Shown in pieces: positions 24,054 to 34,048 of a stretch of DNA of 64,000 bases; within the stretch, counting starts at the first letter, position 1; each line of letters begins with the position of its first letter. The notes below the pieces were generated by a model. It searched no databases, had not been told where the DNA came from, and saw only the letters and a program-made list of their open reading frames with translations. The stretch covers positions 186,001-250,000 of the forward strand of contig NZ_RYEV01000010.1 of NCBI RefSeq assembly GCF_004138485.1. The letters are read 5' to 3'. Made by a program: the position numbers and the translations under genes. The DNA is from Peristeroidobacter soli. GTDB taxonomy: Bacteria > Pseudomonadota > Gammaproteobacteria > Steroidobacterales > Steroidobacteraceae.

Positions 24054-26528
24054 ATGCCGAAGCGCAAGCCCACAGCGACGCGATCATCCAAGTCATCGGT
24101 GCGATCGACCCCGTCGACGCCACCGACCAAGCAAAAGAAGGCCGCGCCCAATCCGGTCAAGTCTTCCTCTCGCGCCACCGTCAGTGGCCCCTCGTTGCAA
24201 CCGGCCACTGCCCGCGCGATGGAGAACGACGTGCTGGCGAAGAAGGCCGCGGCGACGGCGGAGCTGGCGGCAGCCTTTCCCTACAACCGCGCCAAGTCGG
24301 CCGAATTCGATCCCGAGGAAGCGACGAATCCACCCGCGGGGCAGACGCAGACGCCCAGCTTCGAAGGCGTCCTTGCGAGCACGCTCACCGAGGCGAGCGC
24401 CTCCGCAAAACTTGGCAATGGCACACCAGCACCGGGCAGCAATCCGACCAATGGCCCGCTCGACCGAGTGCGTGTCGACTCGAGCGGCCAGGCACTCACG
24501 ACGAATCAAGGCGTGCTGGTCGCCGACAACCAGAACACCCTCAAAGCGGGGCTGCGCGGGCCTTCGCTGCTGGAAGATTTCATCCTCCGCGAAAAGCTTA
24601 CTCACTTCGACCACGAGCGAATCCCCGAGCGGGTCGTGCATGCCCGCGGCTCAGGCGCCCACGGCTATTTCGAGTGTTACGAGCCGCTCACCCGCTACAC
24701 CCGCGCCTCGATCTTTGCCGAAAGAGGCAAGCGCACGCCGGTTTTCGTTCGCTTCTCGACCGTCGCCGGCGAGCGCGGCTCCACGGATACGGCCCGCGAT
24801 GTGCGTGGCTTCGCGGTCAAGTTTTACACCGATGAAGGCAACTGGGATCTGGTGGGCAACAACATCCCGGTCTTCTTCATCCAGGATGCGATGAAATTTC
24901 CCGACGTCATCCACGCGGTGAAGCCCGAGCCCCACCACGCCATGCCGCAGGCGGCGAGCGCGCACGACACGTTCTGGGACTTCGTCTCGTTGATGCCCGA
25001 ATCCATCCACATGCAGATGTGGGTCATGTCCGACCGTGCGATCCCCCGAAGCTATCGAATGATGCAAGGCTTCGGCGTACACACCTTCCGCTTCGTCAAT
25101 GCCGACGGCGAAGCCACGTTCGTCAAGTTCCATTGGAGCCCGGTCGCGGGCACACATTCGCTCGATTGGGACGAGGCGGTGAAGATCAGCGGTGCCGACC
25201 CCGACTTTCATCGTCGCGACCTGTGGGAAGCCATCGAGGCCGGCGCCTACCCGGAATATGAGCTGGGCGTGCAGTTGTTCACCGAGAAGCAGGCGGAAAA
25301 GTTCAGCTTCGACGTGCTCGATGCCACCAAGCTCATCCCCGAGGAACTGGTGCCGTTGCTGCCGGTGGGCCGCATGGTGCTCAACCGGAATCCAGACAAT
25401 TTCTTCGCTGAGACCGAGCAGGTCGCGTTTTGTACCGCGCACATCGTGCCGGGCATCGATTTCTCCAACGACCCGCTGCTGGCCGGACGCATCCATTCGT
25501 ACGTGGACACGCAGATCACCCGCCTGGGCGGCCCGAACTTCCACGAGATTCCAATCAATGCGCCGGTTGCGCAGATTCACAACAATCAGCGTGATGGCAT
25601 GCATCGTCAGGCGATTCCCCGCGGTCGGGTCGCCTATGAGCCGAATTCGTTGGGTGGGGGCTGTCCGTTCCAAGCCGGCGCGCGTGGCTTCGTCTCCTTT
25701 CCTCAGCCTGTGCAGGAAGACAAGGTTCGAGGCAAGCCCGAGAAATTCGCCGAGCACTACACGCAGGCAACGTTGTTCTGGAACAGTCAGTCGCCGGTGG
25801 AAAAGTCGCACATCATTCGAGCATTCCGCTTCGAGCTGACGCGCGTGCAGACCCCTTCCATTCGCGAGCGCGTGGTCTCGATGCTCGCCAACGTCGCGAC
25901 CGAGCTTGCCGAGGGCGTCGCGACCGGGCTCGGCATCGAAGTTCCGACACCGATGCCCATGGTGGTTCCAAAAATTGCAAAACCCGAGGTGAAGGTATCC
26001 ACGCCACTGTCTCTATTGGCGCGGCCGGGTGATGGCAGCATCAAGACACGGCGCATCGCCGTCCTGGTGGCCGATGGCGCTCACACGCCATCGATCGTAG
26101 CGCTGCATACCACGCTGGGCGGCGCTGGGGCCGTGCCCCGACTCATCGGCGTGCGCCTCGGGACAATCACCGGCGCCGACGAAACAAACGTCGACGTTGA
26201 AGTGACGCTGGAGGCAATGCCAGCCGTGCTGTTCGACGGGCTGATCATTCCCGACGGCGCCGCCGCCATCGAGGCCCTCGGTCGATCGGGACATGCGCTG
26301 GAATTCGTCAAGGACCAGTATCGCCACTGCAAACCGATTCTGGCGCTGGGCAAAGGCGCTGAATTGCTGGTCCAGGCTCAGATTCCCGAGACGTTGCCGT
26401 CGGGCGAACCCGATCCCGGCATTCTGCATTTCGAGACGACGCAGGTCGATGCAGCCGTGGCGGCCTTTGCCGCCGCCCTCGGCAAGCATCGGCACTTCGA
26501 GCGTCAAACCGACCCGCCTGTCGTTTAA
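24054..26528 (+). CDS. katE: Large-subunit monofunctional catalase, KatE (HPII) type
   Basis: An 824-residue haem catalase degrading hydrogen peroxide. The catalytic His196 is in [12 protein letters not shown], the distal Asn in [12 protein letters not shown], and the haem-ligand Tyr in [12 protein letters not shown]. After the core (about 150-640) a DJ-1/PfpI-like domain follows (about 660-815, [17 protein letters not shown]), as in HPII. The first 60 or so residues are a Lys/Ser/Pro/Thr-rich stretch ([16 protein letters not shown]) that looks disordered and basic. The ATG at 24054 is preferred over in-frame codons upstream, though its ribosome site is weak. A ferritin-like gene follows 14 bp later. 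Confidence 0.92.
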   Translation: MPKRKPTATRSSKSSVRSTPSTPPTKQKKAAPNPVKSSSRATVSGPSLQPATARAMENDVLAKKAAATAELAAAFPYNRAKSAEFDPEEATNPPAGQTQTPSFEGVLASTLTEASASAKLGNGTPAPGSNPTNGPLDRVRVDSSGQALTTNQGVLVADNQNTLKAGLRGPSLLEDFILREKLTHFDHERIPERVVHARGSGAHGYFECYEPLTRYTRASIFAERGKRTPVFVRFSTVAGERGSTDTARDVRGFAVKFYTDEGNWDLVGNNIPVFFIQDAMKFPDVIHAVKPEPHHAMPQAASAHDTFWDFVSLMPESIHMQMWVMSDRAIPRSYRMMQGFGVHTFRFVNADGEATFVKFHWSPVAGTHSLDWDEAVKISGADPDFHRRDLWEAIEAGAYPEYELGVQLFTEKQAEKFSFDVLDATKLIPEELVPLLPVGRMVLNRNPDNFFAETEQVAFCTAHIVPGIDFSNDPLLAGRIHSYVDTQITRLGGPNFHEIPINAPVAQIHNNQRDGMHRQAIPRGRVAYEPNSLGGGCPFQAGARGFVSFPQPVQEDKVRGKPEKFAEHYTQATLFWNSQSPVEKSHIIRAFRFELTRVQTPSIRERVVSMLANVATELAEGVATGLGIEVPTPMPMVVPKIAKPEVKVSTPLSLLARPGDGSIKTRRIAVLVADGAHTPSIVALHTTLGGAGAVPRLIGVRLGTITGADETNVDVEVTLEAMPAVLFDGLIIPDGAAAIEALGRSGHALEFVKDQYRHCKPILALGKGAELLVQAQIPETLPSGEPDPGILHFETTQVDAAVAAFAAALGKHRHFERQTDPPVV

Positions 26529-26542
26529 TCATGGAGACCCGC

Positions 26543-27142
26543 ATGGAAAAGTCGCAACTGACAGAGCTTTTGTTACAAGCCTACGAGCACGAGAAAGGCG
26601 GTGTCCTGGTCTATGAGACCGCGTTGAAGTGTGTCGTGAATCAGGATCTCGGCCGCGAATGGTCGGAATATCTGGAGCAGACTCGCAAGCACGTGCGCGT
26701 GCTCGGCGATGTGCTGACCGCGCTCGAGATCGATCTGTACACCGAGACGCCCGGCCGCCAGGTTGTACGCTATCTCGGTGCCTCACTGGTCCAGGCCATG
26801 CAAATGGCGCTCACGTCGGCGCCACGCGAAGCGGCCCAATTGGTGGCCTGCGAGTGCGTCGTCAACGCCGAGACCAAGGATCATCTGGATTGGGAATTGA
26901 TCGGTCGCTGCCTCGATCAAGTGACGGGCACGCAGCGTGCGGCGCTGGCAAAGGCCTACGAAGAGATCGAAGACGAGGAAGACGAGCACCTCTACCATTC
27001 AAAGGGATGGTGTCGTGAGCTCTGGCTGGAATCCCTCGGATTGGATGCTGTGCTGCCGCCGCCGGAGGAGACTCAGCACGTGACTTCCGGTGTGAAAGCC
27101 GCCGAGGTGCAGAAACAGCGAACGCAACCCAGGAAGAACTGA
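26543..27142 (+). CDS. Ferritin-like domain protein linked to catalase
   Basis: A 199-residue helical protein. Carboxylate/His patterns on successive helices (QAYEHEKGGVLVYE, CECVVNAETKDHLDWE, EEIEDEEDEHLYH) fit a four-helix di-metal ferritin-like domain of about 165 residues with a charged C-terminal tail. The ATG at 26543 has GGAG eight bases upstream; an earlier ATG at 26531 is possible. Co-transcription with katE suggests a role in peroxide or iron handling. Function is inferred from fold pattern only. Confidence 0.65.
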   Translation: MEKSQLTELLLQAYEHEKGGVLVYETALKCVVNQDLGREWSEYLEQTRKHVRVLGDVLTALEIDLYTETPGRQVVRYLGASLVQAMQMALTSAPREAAQLVACECVVNAETKDHLDWELIGRCLDQVTGTQRAALAKAYEEIEDEEDEHLYHSKGWCRELWLESLGLDAVLPPPEETQHVTSGVKAAEVQKQRTQPRKN

Positions 27143-27162
27143 TCCGGTAGCGAGGGTCGGAC

Positions 27163-27192
27163 GAAGAAGCCGGTCATTCGACTGGCTTCTTC
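27163..27192 (+). terminator. Hairpin terminator after the catalase operon
   Basis: GAAGAAGCCGGT (27163-27174) and ACTGGCTTCTTC (27181-27192) form a 12-bp stem with one G-T pair and a 6-base loop, followed by CCTTT. It lies 20 bp after the ferritin-like gene and between two converging 3' ends, and may act in both directions. Confidence 0.7.
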
Positions 27193-27212
27193 CCTTTGAA
27201 TCCCGTTCCCGC

Positions 27213-28013
27213 TCAGACCTCAATCTTCCACGATACCGCGCGCTCGGCATAGCGCGGCTCACGGCGTTCACGGAAAGCCGTCAGAGCCTCTTTCGAATCG
27301 GGGTGCCCGCTCATCCTGACGGTGTATCCCTGCTCGAACTCGTAGCCGGCGCGCAAATCCATCCACTCGATGCGATTCAGGATTTGTTTGCCGAGGCGAA
27401 CGGCGGTCGGGCTCAGTGTGGCAATCCGTTGAGCGAATCGATGCGCCGTGGCATGCAGCTCGCTGCCTTCGCACACCGTGAGCGATGCGCCCGCGGCGGC
27501 GAAATCTGCTGCCAGAATGTGCTCCCCCGTGAAGAACATTCGACGCACGAGAGGCTGCGGGGCGATCCGCGCCAGGTGCCTCGCTCCGCCCATGACACCA
27601 ACAGTCAGCTCCGGCAACGCGAAGCGCGCATCTTTGGTGGCAACGATGAAATCGCAGGACGCGGCGATGGCCAGGCCTGTCCCGAGCGCGGCGCCGTGGA
27701 CGGCGGCGATCACGGGCAGCGGACATTCCTGAATCGCGAAGAAGGCCTCGCGCACTCGCCACATCCGTTCCGTGCCATTCGCCGGCGTCATCGAAGCGAA
27801 TTCATCCAGGTCGTTGCCCGCACAGAAATGTGGTCCCACACCGGACAACACGATCGCCCGCAGGTCTCCACCCGCGCGGTCGGGATGAGTAAACAGCTCA
27901 GCCAGCTCGATGTACATGTCACGATCCACGCCGTTGACCGGCGGACGATGCATCGCGACGCTCAATACACCCGACTCGATACTCAAACTCAGATACTTGA
28001 AACTGGCGTTCAT
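27213..28013 (-). CDS. Enoyl-CoA hydratase/isomerase family protein
   Basis: A 266-residue crotonase. The oxyanion segment is HFCAGNDLDEF, the second AAVHGAALGTGLAIAASCD, and the catalytic Glu sits in RFALPELTVGVMGGARHL. The ATG at 28013 is chosen because AAGGCAGG lies just upstream; a TTG at 28040 is the only longer option. It is the last of ten closely spaced minus-strand genes starting at 36954. Hydration of an enoyl-CoA made by one of the two acyl-CoA dehydrogenases of the operon is likely; the acyl group is unknown. Confidence 0.85.
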   Translation of the reverse strand: MNASFKYLSLSIESGVLSVAMHRPPVNGVDRDMYIELAELFTHPDRAGGDLRAIVLSGVGPHFCAGNDLDEFASMTPANGTERMWRVREAFFAIQECPLPVIAAVHGAALGTGLAIAASCDFIVATKDARFALPELTVGVMGGARHLARIAPQPLVRRMFFTGEHILAADFAAAGASLTVCEGSELHATAHRFAQRIATLSPTAVRLGKQILNRIEWMDLRAGYEFEQGYTVRMSGHPDSKEALTAFRERREPRYAERAVSWKIEV

Positions 28014-28054
28014 CTGCCTGCCTTGTAATGCGATCTGCAATGGGATGTCGGCGG

Positions 28055-29266
28055 CTAGTCCGGAAGTTCGAGCAACCGCTTGGCAATGATGTTGAGCTGG
28101 ATCTCGCTGGTGCCGCCCTCGATGGAGTTGCCCTTCGATCGCAACCAGTGCCGCGTGATGTCCAGTTCGGTGGCCGTGAAAGGTTCGTCTTGCCAGCCGA
28201 GCGCACGCGTGCCCATGATTTTCATCATCAGCTCATGGCGCTCCTTGTAGAGCCTGGCGCCGTAATACTTGAATACCGAGGCCATGCTGCCGTCGTCCAC
28301 GCCGCTCGCCCGGGCCCGCTCATCGATCCTCAGCAGCGTCGCCTGCAGAGCCATCTCATCGATGTCATGCGCGATGAGCTCGGCGCGAATGGCCTCATCA
28401 GCGATTCGGCCTGCCGTTTCGCCGAGATACTCTTTGGCAAGCGCCGGCAACGCGACGCTCGCTCCACCGACACCGACGATGTGGCCGATGCGGCTCTGAT
28501 CGAGCTCGGAGAACCATTTGCGCTCGTATTCGAGCAGCCGTTTGGCAATGCTCCAGCCCTGGTTCGGCCGACCGACCAGCTGATGCTTCGGCACTTTCAC
28601 GTCGGCCAGGAACACCTGGCAGAACGGCGAGGCACCGCTGATCAGACGGATCGGCGCGACACTGATGCCGGGCGACTGCATATCGATCAACAAAAATCCA
28701 ATGCCTTCCTGCTTGCGTACGGACGGATCGGTACGCACCAGACAGAACATCCAATCGGACTTGTCGGCATACGACGTCCAGATCTTGCTGCCATTCACCA
28801 GATAGTGATCTCCGCGATCCTCCGCGCGCGTCTGCACGGCGGCGAGATCAGAGCCCGCTCCCGGTTCGGAATAGCCCTGGCACCAGCGGATCTCGCCGCG
28901 TGCGATGCGCGGCAGATGAAATCGTTTCTGCTCCTCGTTGGCGAACTCCAGCAATGCCGGCCCGAGCATCCATAATGGAAACGCGATGAGCGGCGGACGA
29001 GCATCGATGCGATCCAACTCTTCGCGCAGCACCTGCTCGTGGGCCGCATCGAGGCCGGCACCGCCATACTGCTTCGGCCATCGCGGCACGGTCCAGCCCC
29101 GCTCCACCATGCGTTCGAGCCAGAGCCTCGCCTCTGGATTGATAAAGCTTTCGTGACGACCGCCCCACACCACCTGTTCCGCCGTCAGCGGCGTACGCAT
29201 CGACATGGGACAGTTGCATTCCAGCCATGCACGCACTTCGGCTCTGAACGATTCGAGCTCGCTCAT
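28055..29266 (-). CDS. Acyl-CoA dehydrogenase, FAD-dependent (403 residues)
   Basis: A full-length acyl-CoA dehydrogenase with the flavin-binding CQGYSEPGAGSDLAAVQT, KIWTSYADKSDWMFCLVR and the C-terminal GNSIEGGTSEIQLNIIAKRL. It resembles the FadE subgroup acting on large CoA thioesters. The ATG at 29266 has GGAG upstream. It shares the operon with a second, shorter acyl-CoA dehydrogenase (34049-35194); in several bacteria such pairs form mixed tetramers on ring-bearing substrates, which is a possibility here. Confidence 0.88.
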   Translation of the reverse strand: MSELESFRAEVRAWLECNCPMSMRTPLTAEQVVWGGRHESFINPEARLWLERMVERGWTVPRWPKQYGGAGLDAAHEQVLREELDRIDARPPLIAFPLWMLGPALLEFANEEQKRFHLPRIARGEIRWCQGYSEPGAGSDLAAVQTRAEDRGDHYLVNGSKIWTSYADKSDWMFCLVRTDPSVRKQEGIGFLLIDMQSPGISVAPIRLISGASPFCQVFLADVKVPKHQLVGRPNQGWSIAKRLLEYERKWFSELDQSRIGHIVGVGGASVALPALAKEYLGETAGRIADEAIRAELIAHDIDEMALQATLLRIDERARASGVDDGSMASVFKYYGARLYKERHELMMKIMGTRALGWQDEPFTATELDITRHWLRSKGNSIEGGTSEIQLNIIAKRLLELPD

Positions 29267-29321
29267 GCGGTCTCCTCGACCACATGTCGACGCCACAGCT
29301 TTTCGAACAGCGTCTTCGCGG

Positions 29322-30269
29322 TCATGCCGGCGTGCCAGTGCAAACGTTGGCCGGCAACGGATAGCGGCGGGTCCAAGGCCCTGCCTTCAGCACCTGGCCA
29401 GGAATGTCATGCCCGACGAGCGCCGGCAAGCCCGCCGCCACACCGAGCAACCTGATGAGATCGACCCCGGTATTCCATCCCATGCTGTCGAACATGTGCA
29501 CCAGATCTTCCGTGCAAACGTTCCCCGTCGCGCCGGGAGCAAACGGACATCCGCCCAGGCCGCCGAGCGACGCATCGAAGTAATTCACGCCCACGCGCAA
29601 GGCAGCGGCTGCATTCGCCAGTCCCATGCCGCGGGTGTTGTGAAAGTGCGCCGTGACCTGCAACTCCGGCCACTGCCGCAGGACGGCGCCGAAGATATCT
29701 TCGACTTGCGCCGGATTCGCCATCCCCGTGGTATCGCACAGACTCACCCGTGCGATCCCCATGTCGACGAAGCGCGCCACCAGCTCGAGGACTCGCCGCT
29801 TTGGAACGATGCCTTCGAACGGGCAGCCGAAGGCTGTCGACAGTGACGCATTGACCGCGGCGTGCGCCCGTGCGAGGGGGACGATCCTGGCGAACTGTCC
29901 GAGTGAATCATCACAGCCCATCGCCAGATTGGCGCGGTTGTGACTTTCACTCGCGGACATCACCAGATTGATCTCATCGACGTTGCACGACAGTGCGCGC
30001 TCGCAGCCGCGCAGATTCGGCACCAGCGCGGCGTATTCGACGCCCTCGACTCGCTCGATGCCTCGCATCACTGCTTCGGCATCCGCCAGCATCGGGATGG
30101 CTTTGGGTGAGGAGAACGAGGTGACCTCGATCTTGCTCAGACCGCATCGGCTGAGCCGATCGATCAACGCGATCTTCTCCTCGGTGGGCACGAAGCGCTG
30201 CTCGATCTGGAAGCCGTCGCGGACCGCCACCTCCTGGATGAAAACGCGCGACCCAGCTGCATTGCTCAC
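29322..30269 (-). CDS. Hydroxymethylglutaryl-CoA lyase-like protein (MvaB type)
   Basis: A 315-residue DRE-TIM lyase. Metal-binding RDGFQIEQ, CDTTGMANP, the HFHN metal-ligand motif in AHFHNTRGMGLANAAAA and the catalytic cysteine loop GLGGCPFAPGATGN are all present. The family cleaves 3-hydroxy-3-methylglutaryl-CoA or similar 3-hydroxyacyl-CoA compounds to acetyl-CoA and a keto product. In this operon it may cleave a pathway-specific hydroxyacyl-CoA rather than serve leucine breakdown; none of the other leucine genes (methylcrotonyl-CoA carboxylase subunits) is present. It overlaps the CaiB gene by 4 bp. Confidence 0.85.
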   Translation of the reverse strand: MSNAAGSRVFIQEVAVRDGFQIEQRFVPTEEKIALIDRLSRCGLSKIEVTSFSSPKAIPMLADAEAVMRGIERVEGVEYAALVPNLRGCERALSCNVDEINLVMSASESHNRANLAMGCDDSLGQFARIVPLARAHAAVNASLSTAFGCPFEGIVPKRRVLELVARFVDMGIARVSLCDTTGMANPAQVEDIFGAVLRQWPELQVTAHFHNTRGMGLANAAAALRVGVNYFDASLGGLGGCPFAPGATGNVCTEDLVHMFDSMGWNTGVDLIRLLGVAAGLPALVGHDIPGQVLKAGPWTRRYPLPANVCTGTPA

Positions 30270-31444
30270 TTCGACTTCTCCTCCAAATCAGTCAGCACCT
30301 CGGCGGTATGCTCGCCGAGCGTGGGCCCCAGCCAGCGGGTTCGACCGGGCGTTGCACTGAGCTTGGGAACGATGCCGGGAAGCATCACACGCTGCCCATC
30401 CGCCAATACGTGCTCCTCGAGCATGCCGCGTGCCTGATAGTGCTCGTCAGCCGCGATGTCGGCCGCTGAATAGATCTTTCCTACCGGGACCTCGGCACGT
30501 TCCAGAATCCGCACCACCTCGTCGATGTCGTATCGCGCCGTCCACGCGCCGATGGCCGCGTCCAGCTCGTCATTGCGCCTGACGCGTCCATCGTTGTGGG
30601 CGAGCGCCGCATCGGTCGCGAGATCGTCACGACCGATGGCTTGCATGAGACGTCGAAACAATGCATCGCCGTTGCCAGCGATCACGACATGCTGTCCGTC
30701 GCGGCACTCATAGGTATTGGAGGGTGAAATGCCCGGCAGACTCGCACCGGATCGCTGCCGTACGAAGCCCTGCGCCGAGAACTCGGGCAGCAGACTTTCC
30801 ATCACGCCGAACACCGCTTCATACAGCGCGACATCGACGACCTGTCCCTTGCCGCCATTGTTCTTGCGATGGTGAAGCGCCATCAGCGCACCGAGCGCCC
30901 CGTACATGGAGGCCAGCGTGTCACCGATGCTCACGCCCGAGCGCACCGGCGGCCGATCCGGAAATCCCGTGACGAACCGCAGCCCACCCATGGCCTCGGC
31001 AATCGCGGCGAAGCCCGGCAAATCCCGGCGCGGGCCGGTCTGACCATAGCCCGAGATACGAACCATGATCAGCCCCGGATTGTCGGCCGACAGCGTGTCC
31101 CAGCCGAGCCCCCATTTCTCCAGCGTACCGGGCCGGAAGTTCTCCACCAGGATGTCCGCCTCGGCGGCCAGCCGGCGCACGATGCCCCGGCCCTGGTCGC
31201 TCTTCAGATCGAGCACCACCGACTTCTTGTTCCGACTCTGCACGTACCACCACAGCGACGTGCCCTGATGCAACTTGCGCCATTTGCGCAGCGGATCGCC
31301 CTGCCCCGGCGGCTCGACCTTGATCACGTCTGCACCGAACTGCGCGAACAGTGCGGCGGCGTAAGGACCGGCGATCAGCGATCCCAGCTCGAGAACTTTG
31401 ACTCCCTGCAATGGCAGTGGCGTGGCTGAGTCAGTGGGGGTCAT
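30266..31444 (-). CDS. CaiB/BaiF family (class III) CoA-transferase
   Basis: A 392-residue protein with the family landmarks VLELGSLIAGPYAAALFAQF, VKVEPPGQGDPLRKW, LVENFRPGTLEKWG and SGYGQTGP; the likely catalytic Asp is in VSIGDTLASMYG. It transfers CoA from a donor thioester to an acid, an ATP-free way to activate a pathway substrate. It lies 12 bp after the SnoaL gene and is coupled to the lyase gene. Substrate unknown. Confidence 0.88.
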   Translation of the reverse strand: MTPTDSATPLPLQGVKVLELGSLIAGPYAAALFAQFGADVIKVEPPGQGDPLRKWRKLHQGTSLWWYVQSRNKKSVVLDLKSDQGRGIVRRLAAEADILVENFRPGTLEKWGLGWDTLSADNPGLIMVRISGYGQTGPRRDLPGFAAIAEAMGGLRFVTGFPDRPPVRSGVSIGDTLASMYGALGALMALHHRKNNGGKGQVVDVALYEAVFGVMESLLPEFSAQGFVRQRSGASLPGISPSNTYECRDGQHVVIAGNGDALFRRLMQAIGRDDLATDAALAHNDGRVRRNDELDAAIGAWTARYDIDEVVRILERAEVPVGKIYSAADIAADEHYQARGMLEEHVLADGQRVMLPGIVPKLSATPGRTRWLGPTLGEHTAEVLTDLEEKSK

Positions 31445-31456
31445 GCGGCACTTCTC

Positions 31457-31834
31457 CTAGCGCCGCAACAGCGGCGCGATATGAGCACTATCCATGTATT
31501 CGTGCAGCCTGAAAACCTTGCCGTCGCGCACCTGCCCCACCATGCAGGTCGGCGCCTCGATGGTCTGATCCGCCACGGTTCCACGCAGCACATGCCGCTG
31601 CACGAACCCCCCCTCGAAACACGTGCGCTCGACGGCGTCGTACTCGAACCCGGTGACGGTGCGATTCAACCACCGCAACATCTTCAGGTTCTCGTCCCGT
31701 CCTTGAACGCGCCCGGAATAGTTGTGCCAGATCTGGACTTCCGGGTGGTAGCAGGCGGCGACCGCGTCCGTATCGCCGGCGGCGATAGCGGAGAACAGTC
31801 GTTCAGCCAGCGCATCGACTTCGTGGGGACTCAT
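31457..31834 (-). CDS. SnoaL/NTF2-like protein
   Basis: A 125-residue single-domain NTF2-fold protein (EVDALAERLFSAIAAGDTDA, ACYHPEVQIWHNYSGRVQG). Proteins of this size in catabolic operons are isomerases, dehydratases or ligand-binding helpers; no catalytic residue pattern can be assigned here. It is packed 3 bp after the oxidoreductase stop and 12 bp before the CaiB start. Confidence 0.75.
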   Translation of the reverse strand: MSPHEVDALAERLFSAIAAGDTDAVAACYHPEVQIWHNYSGRVQGRDENLKMLRWLNRTVTGFEYDAVERTCFEGGFVQRHVLRGTVADQTIEAPTCMVGQVRDGKVFRLHEYMDSAHIAPLLRR

Positions 31835-31837
31835 GAT

Positions 31838-32848
31838 TCAACGCTCGCTGAGGACGACGACTGACTTGCCGATCGTGGCTCGACGGGCCGTGGCGATCAG
31901 TGCTTGCGGTGCGGACTCGAAATCGAACTCGCGCCCGACTCTCGGCTTGAGCGCACCGCTCGCAAGCAATGTCGCCAGATGTTCACGACATCGCTCGGCC
32001 GTCGCCCGATCGTTAGTGCGAAACCAATCGACCTGCATGCCCATGACCGAGCAGTTCTTCAACAGCAGCCGGTTCACCGCCAGCGACGGAATCTCACCGC
32101 TGCTGAAACCGAGCACGACGACGCGGCCTCGATTGGCGATGACACGTACGGAATCGCCGAACACCTGACCACCCACCGAGTCGAGCACGATGTCCACGCC
32201 GCGTCCGTCGGTCGCCTGCTTGATCGCATCCACGAAGCTGTCGTGGAGATAGTCGATCGCGAGATCGGCGCCGAGCTCCCGACACACGCGCACTTTCTCC
32301 GGGCCGCCGGCCGTGACAAATGTTTTGAGTCCAGCGGCACGTGCCAGCTGGATCGCAGCCGCACCCAGTGCACCGGCACCGGCGTGAATCAGTACGCTTT
32401 CACCGGCCTGGGCCTGGGCCCGATCGAACAACGCGAACCAAGCGGTCTCGTAACTGATGGTGAGCGCTGCAGCCTCCGCATCCGTCATGCCCGCAGGCAC
32501 GCGATGAATCTGCGATGCCGGCACCAGACAGAACTCCGCGAGCCCGCCGCTCGGCAGCGCCGTCGGTCCGGCAATCCTCGTATCGATGAATGACTCGAAG
32601 CCCGCTGCCGCATCGATGACCTGACCGCAGACCTCCAACCCCGGTGTGAACGGCAGCGACGCGCGCCATTGATAGCCACCCCGGCACAACAGCACATCGG
32701 CGAAGTTGATACCGCAGGCACGGACCCTCACGAGCAACTGGCCCGCCGTGACAACCGGTGTCGGCGCGGCGATCAATTGCATCGCTTGCGGCAGCTCTCC
32801 CACGGCATGGACCGACCAACTGCGCATCTGCCCCGCCAGATCGATCAT
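31838..32848 (-). CDS. NAD(P)H:quinone oxidoreductase-like protein (MDR superfamily)
   Basis: A 336-residue zinc-free medium-chain reductase. It has GINFADVLLCRGGYQ, FTPGLEVCGQVID, the nucleotide-binding AGAGALGAAAIQLARAAG and VLDSVGGQVFGDS. Members reduce quinones or the double bond of enoyl-CoA and enones with NADPH. It overlaps the Rieske oxygenase gene by 4 bp. A role as enoyl reductase acting on a ring-derived intermediate is possible; a role as electron donor to the oxygenase is unlikely because it lacks flavin and iron-sulfur motifs. Confidence 0.85.
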   Translation of the reverse strand: MIDLAGQMRSWSVHAVGELPQAMQLIAAPTPVVTAGQLLVRVRACGINFADVLLCRGGYQWRASLPFTPGLEVCGQVIDAAAGFESFIDTRIAGPTALPSGGLAEFCLVPASQIHRVPAGMTDAEAAALTISYETAWFALFDRAQAQAGESVLIHAGAGALGAAAIQLARAAGLKTFVTAGGPEKVRVCRELGADLAIDYLHDSFVDAIKQATDGRGVDIVLDSVGGQVFGDSVRVIANRGRVVVLGFSSGEIPSLAVNRLLLKNCSVMGMQVDWFRTNDRATAERCREHLATLLASGALKPRVGREFDFESAPQALIATARRATIGKSVVVLSER

Positions 32849-34005
32849 TCGGCCCGCGGCAGATCCGCGTCGCGATGCTGTTTCAGGCAGCGGTGGAAAT
32901 GCTGTAACGGATATTCGTTGCGTCCGATCAGGAACGTCTCATTCGCACCGGAACGCAGCGTGGCCTGAATGCGGTCGGCCGCGAGATAGTCCTCATCGCG
33001 AATGACGGCCTGAATATAGTCCGCATACTTGCGCATGCGCTCGCGCTGCCTGTCATCGTTGTCGACCGGCTTGCGGCTCAGAACGGTCATCAGCGTAAGC
33101 GACGTGTCCATGGTGTCGCCCGGCAGCACTTGCGAGATCAGCATCTGATCCTGGTAACCGCCAGCGATCGATACGTTCGGATAGATGATGTGCACGGGGA
33201 ACACCGCGTCGGCGACCGCAGGTAACGCCTCAGGATCGGAGAGTCCGCGCAGGCCTTCGCGCGCAAAGATCAGCCGCTGATGCAAGCCGAACTGATCGCC
33301 GAGCATCGTGCCCTTGGTGTCCTTGCCCACCGACGGTCGATGCAATACGTTGAAGTGGTAGCCTTCCATGTACCCGTCGAAGGCCACCTTCCAGTTCGGC
33401 CCTGGCAGCGAGCGCCGCTCGGCCACGTGCCAGTCGGCGATCTGCAGCGATTCGAGCACCGGCGCATAAGTGCCCAGCCACGCATCGATGTCCAGCGGCA
33501 CGCCGGGCGTGAGAACGCCCCAGATGATTCCGGCGCGTTCGACGCAGCTGAGCTGAGTCAGGCCGCGCTCGCGCTTGTCCAGGTCGCCAAATTGCTTCTC
33601 CAGGTAGACGCCGACCAGCGCACCTTGCGAGTCGTAGGTCCAGGCGTGATAGGGACAGGCAAACCTCATCGCATGCCCGCAACCGTCGGTGAGCAACTGT
33701 GTGCCTCGATGCCGGCATGCGTTCAGAAATGCGCGTGCCACGCCATCCTTGCCTCGGACCAGCAGCAACGGAATTTTGCGAATCGTGAGCGCGCGATAGT
33801 CGCCCGGTGCCTTGAGCTCGGCGCTGTAGCCCAGCACCAGCGGACGACGCATGAAGATGGCGTCCATCTCCCGACGCCAGATCGCCTCATCGAGGTAATC
33901 CGACACCGGCAATTCCATGGTTGCCTCGGATTGGTCGGTGGTGCGCTCGCTCAGGTGGCGCATCGAACGCTCGACCAGCGTGTTCAGGGTCGCGGTAGTG
34001 CTCAT
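32845..34005 (-). CDS. Rieske non-haem iron oxygenase, alpha subunit
   Basis: A 386-residue ring-hydroxylating oxygenase. The Rieske cluster motif is CRHRGTQLLTDGC...CPYHAW (Cys-X-His and Cys-X2-His), and the mononuclear iron site lies in FDGYMEGYHFNVLH. The ATG at 34005 (MSTTATLNTLVERSM) is preferred; the longer open frame runs into the upstream gene. No beta subunit, ferredoxin or reductase gene is in the window, so electrons must come from partners elsewhere. It would hydroxylate or O/N-dealkylate an aromatic substrate of the operon. Confidence 0.88.
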   Translation of the reverse strand: MSTTATLNTLVERSMRHLSERTTDQSEATMELPVSDYLDEAIWRREMDAIFMRRPLVLGYSAELKAPGDYRALTIRKIPLLLVRGKDGVARAFLNACRHRGTQLLTDGCGHAMRFACPYHAWTYDSQGALVGVYLEKQFGDLDKRERGLTQLSCVERAGIIWGVLTPGVPLDIDAWLGTYAPVLESLQIADWHVAERRSLPGPNWKVAFDGYMEGYHFNVLHRPSVGKDTKGTMLGDQFGLHQRLIFAREGLRGLSDPEALPAVADAVFPVHIIYPNVSIAGGYQDQMLISQVLPGDTMDTSLTLMTVLSRKPVDNDDRQRERMRKYADYIQAVIRDEDYLAADRIQATLRSGANETFLIGRNEYPLQHFHRCLKQHRDADLPRAE

Positions 34006-34048
34006 CGGGCGGGTCTCGAATGTCTGCTCACTGTTCGGGTCGAATCCA

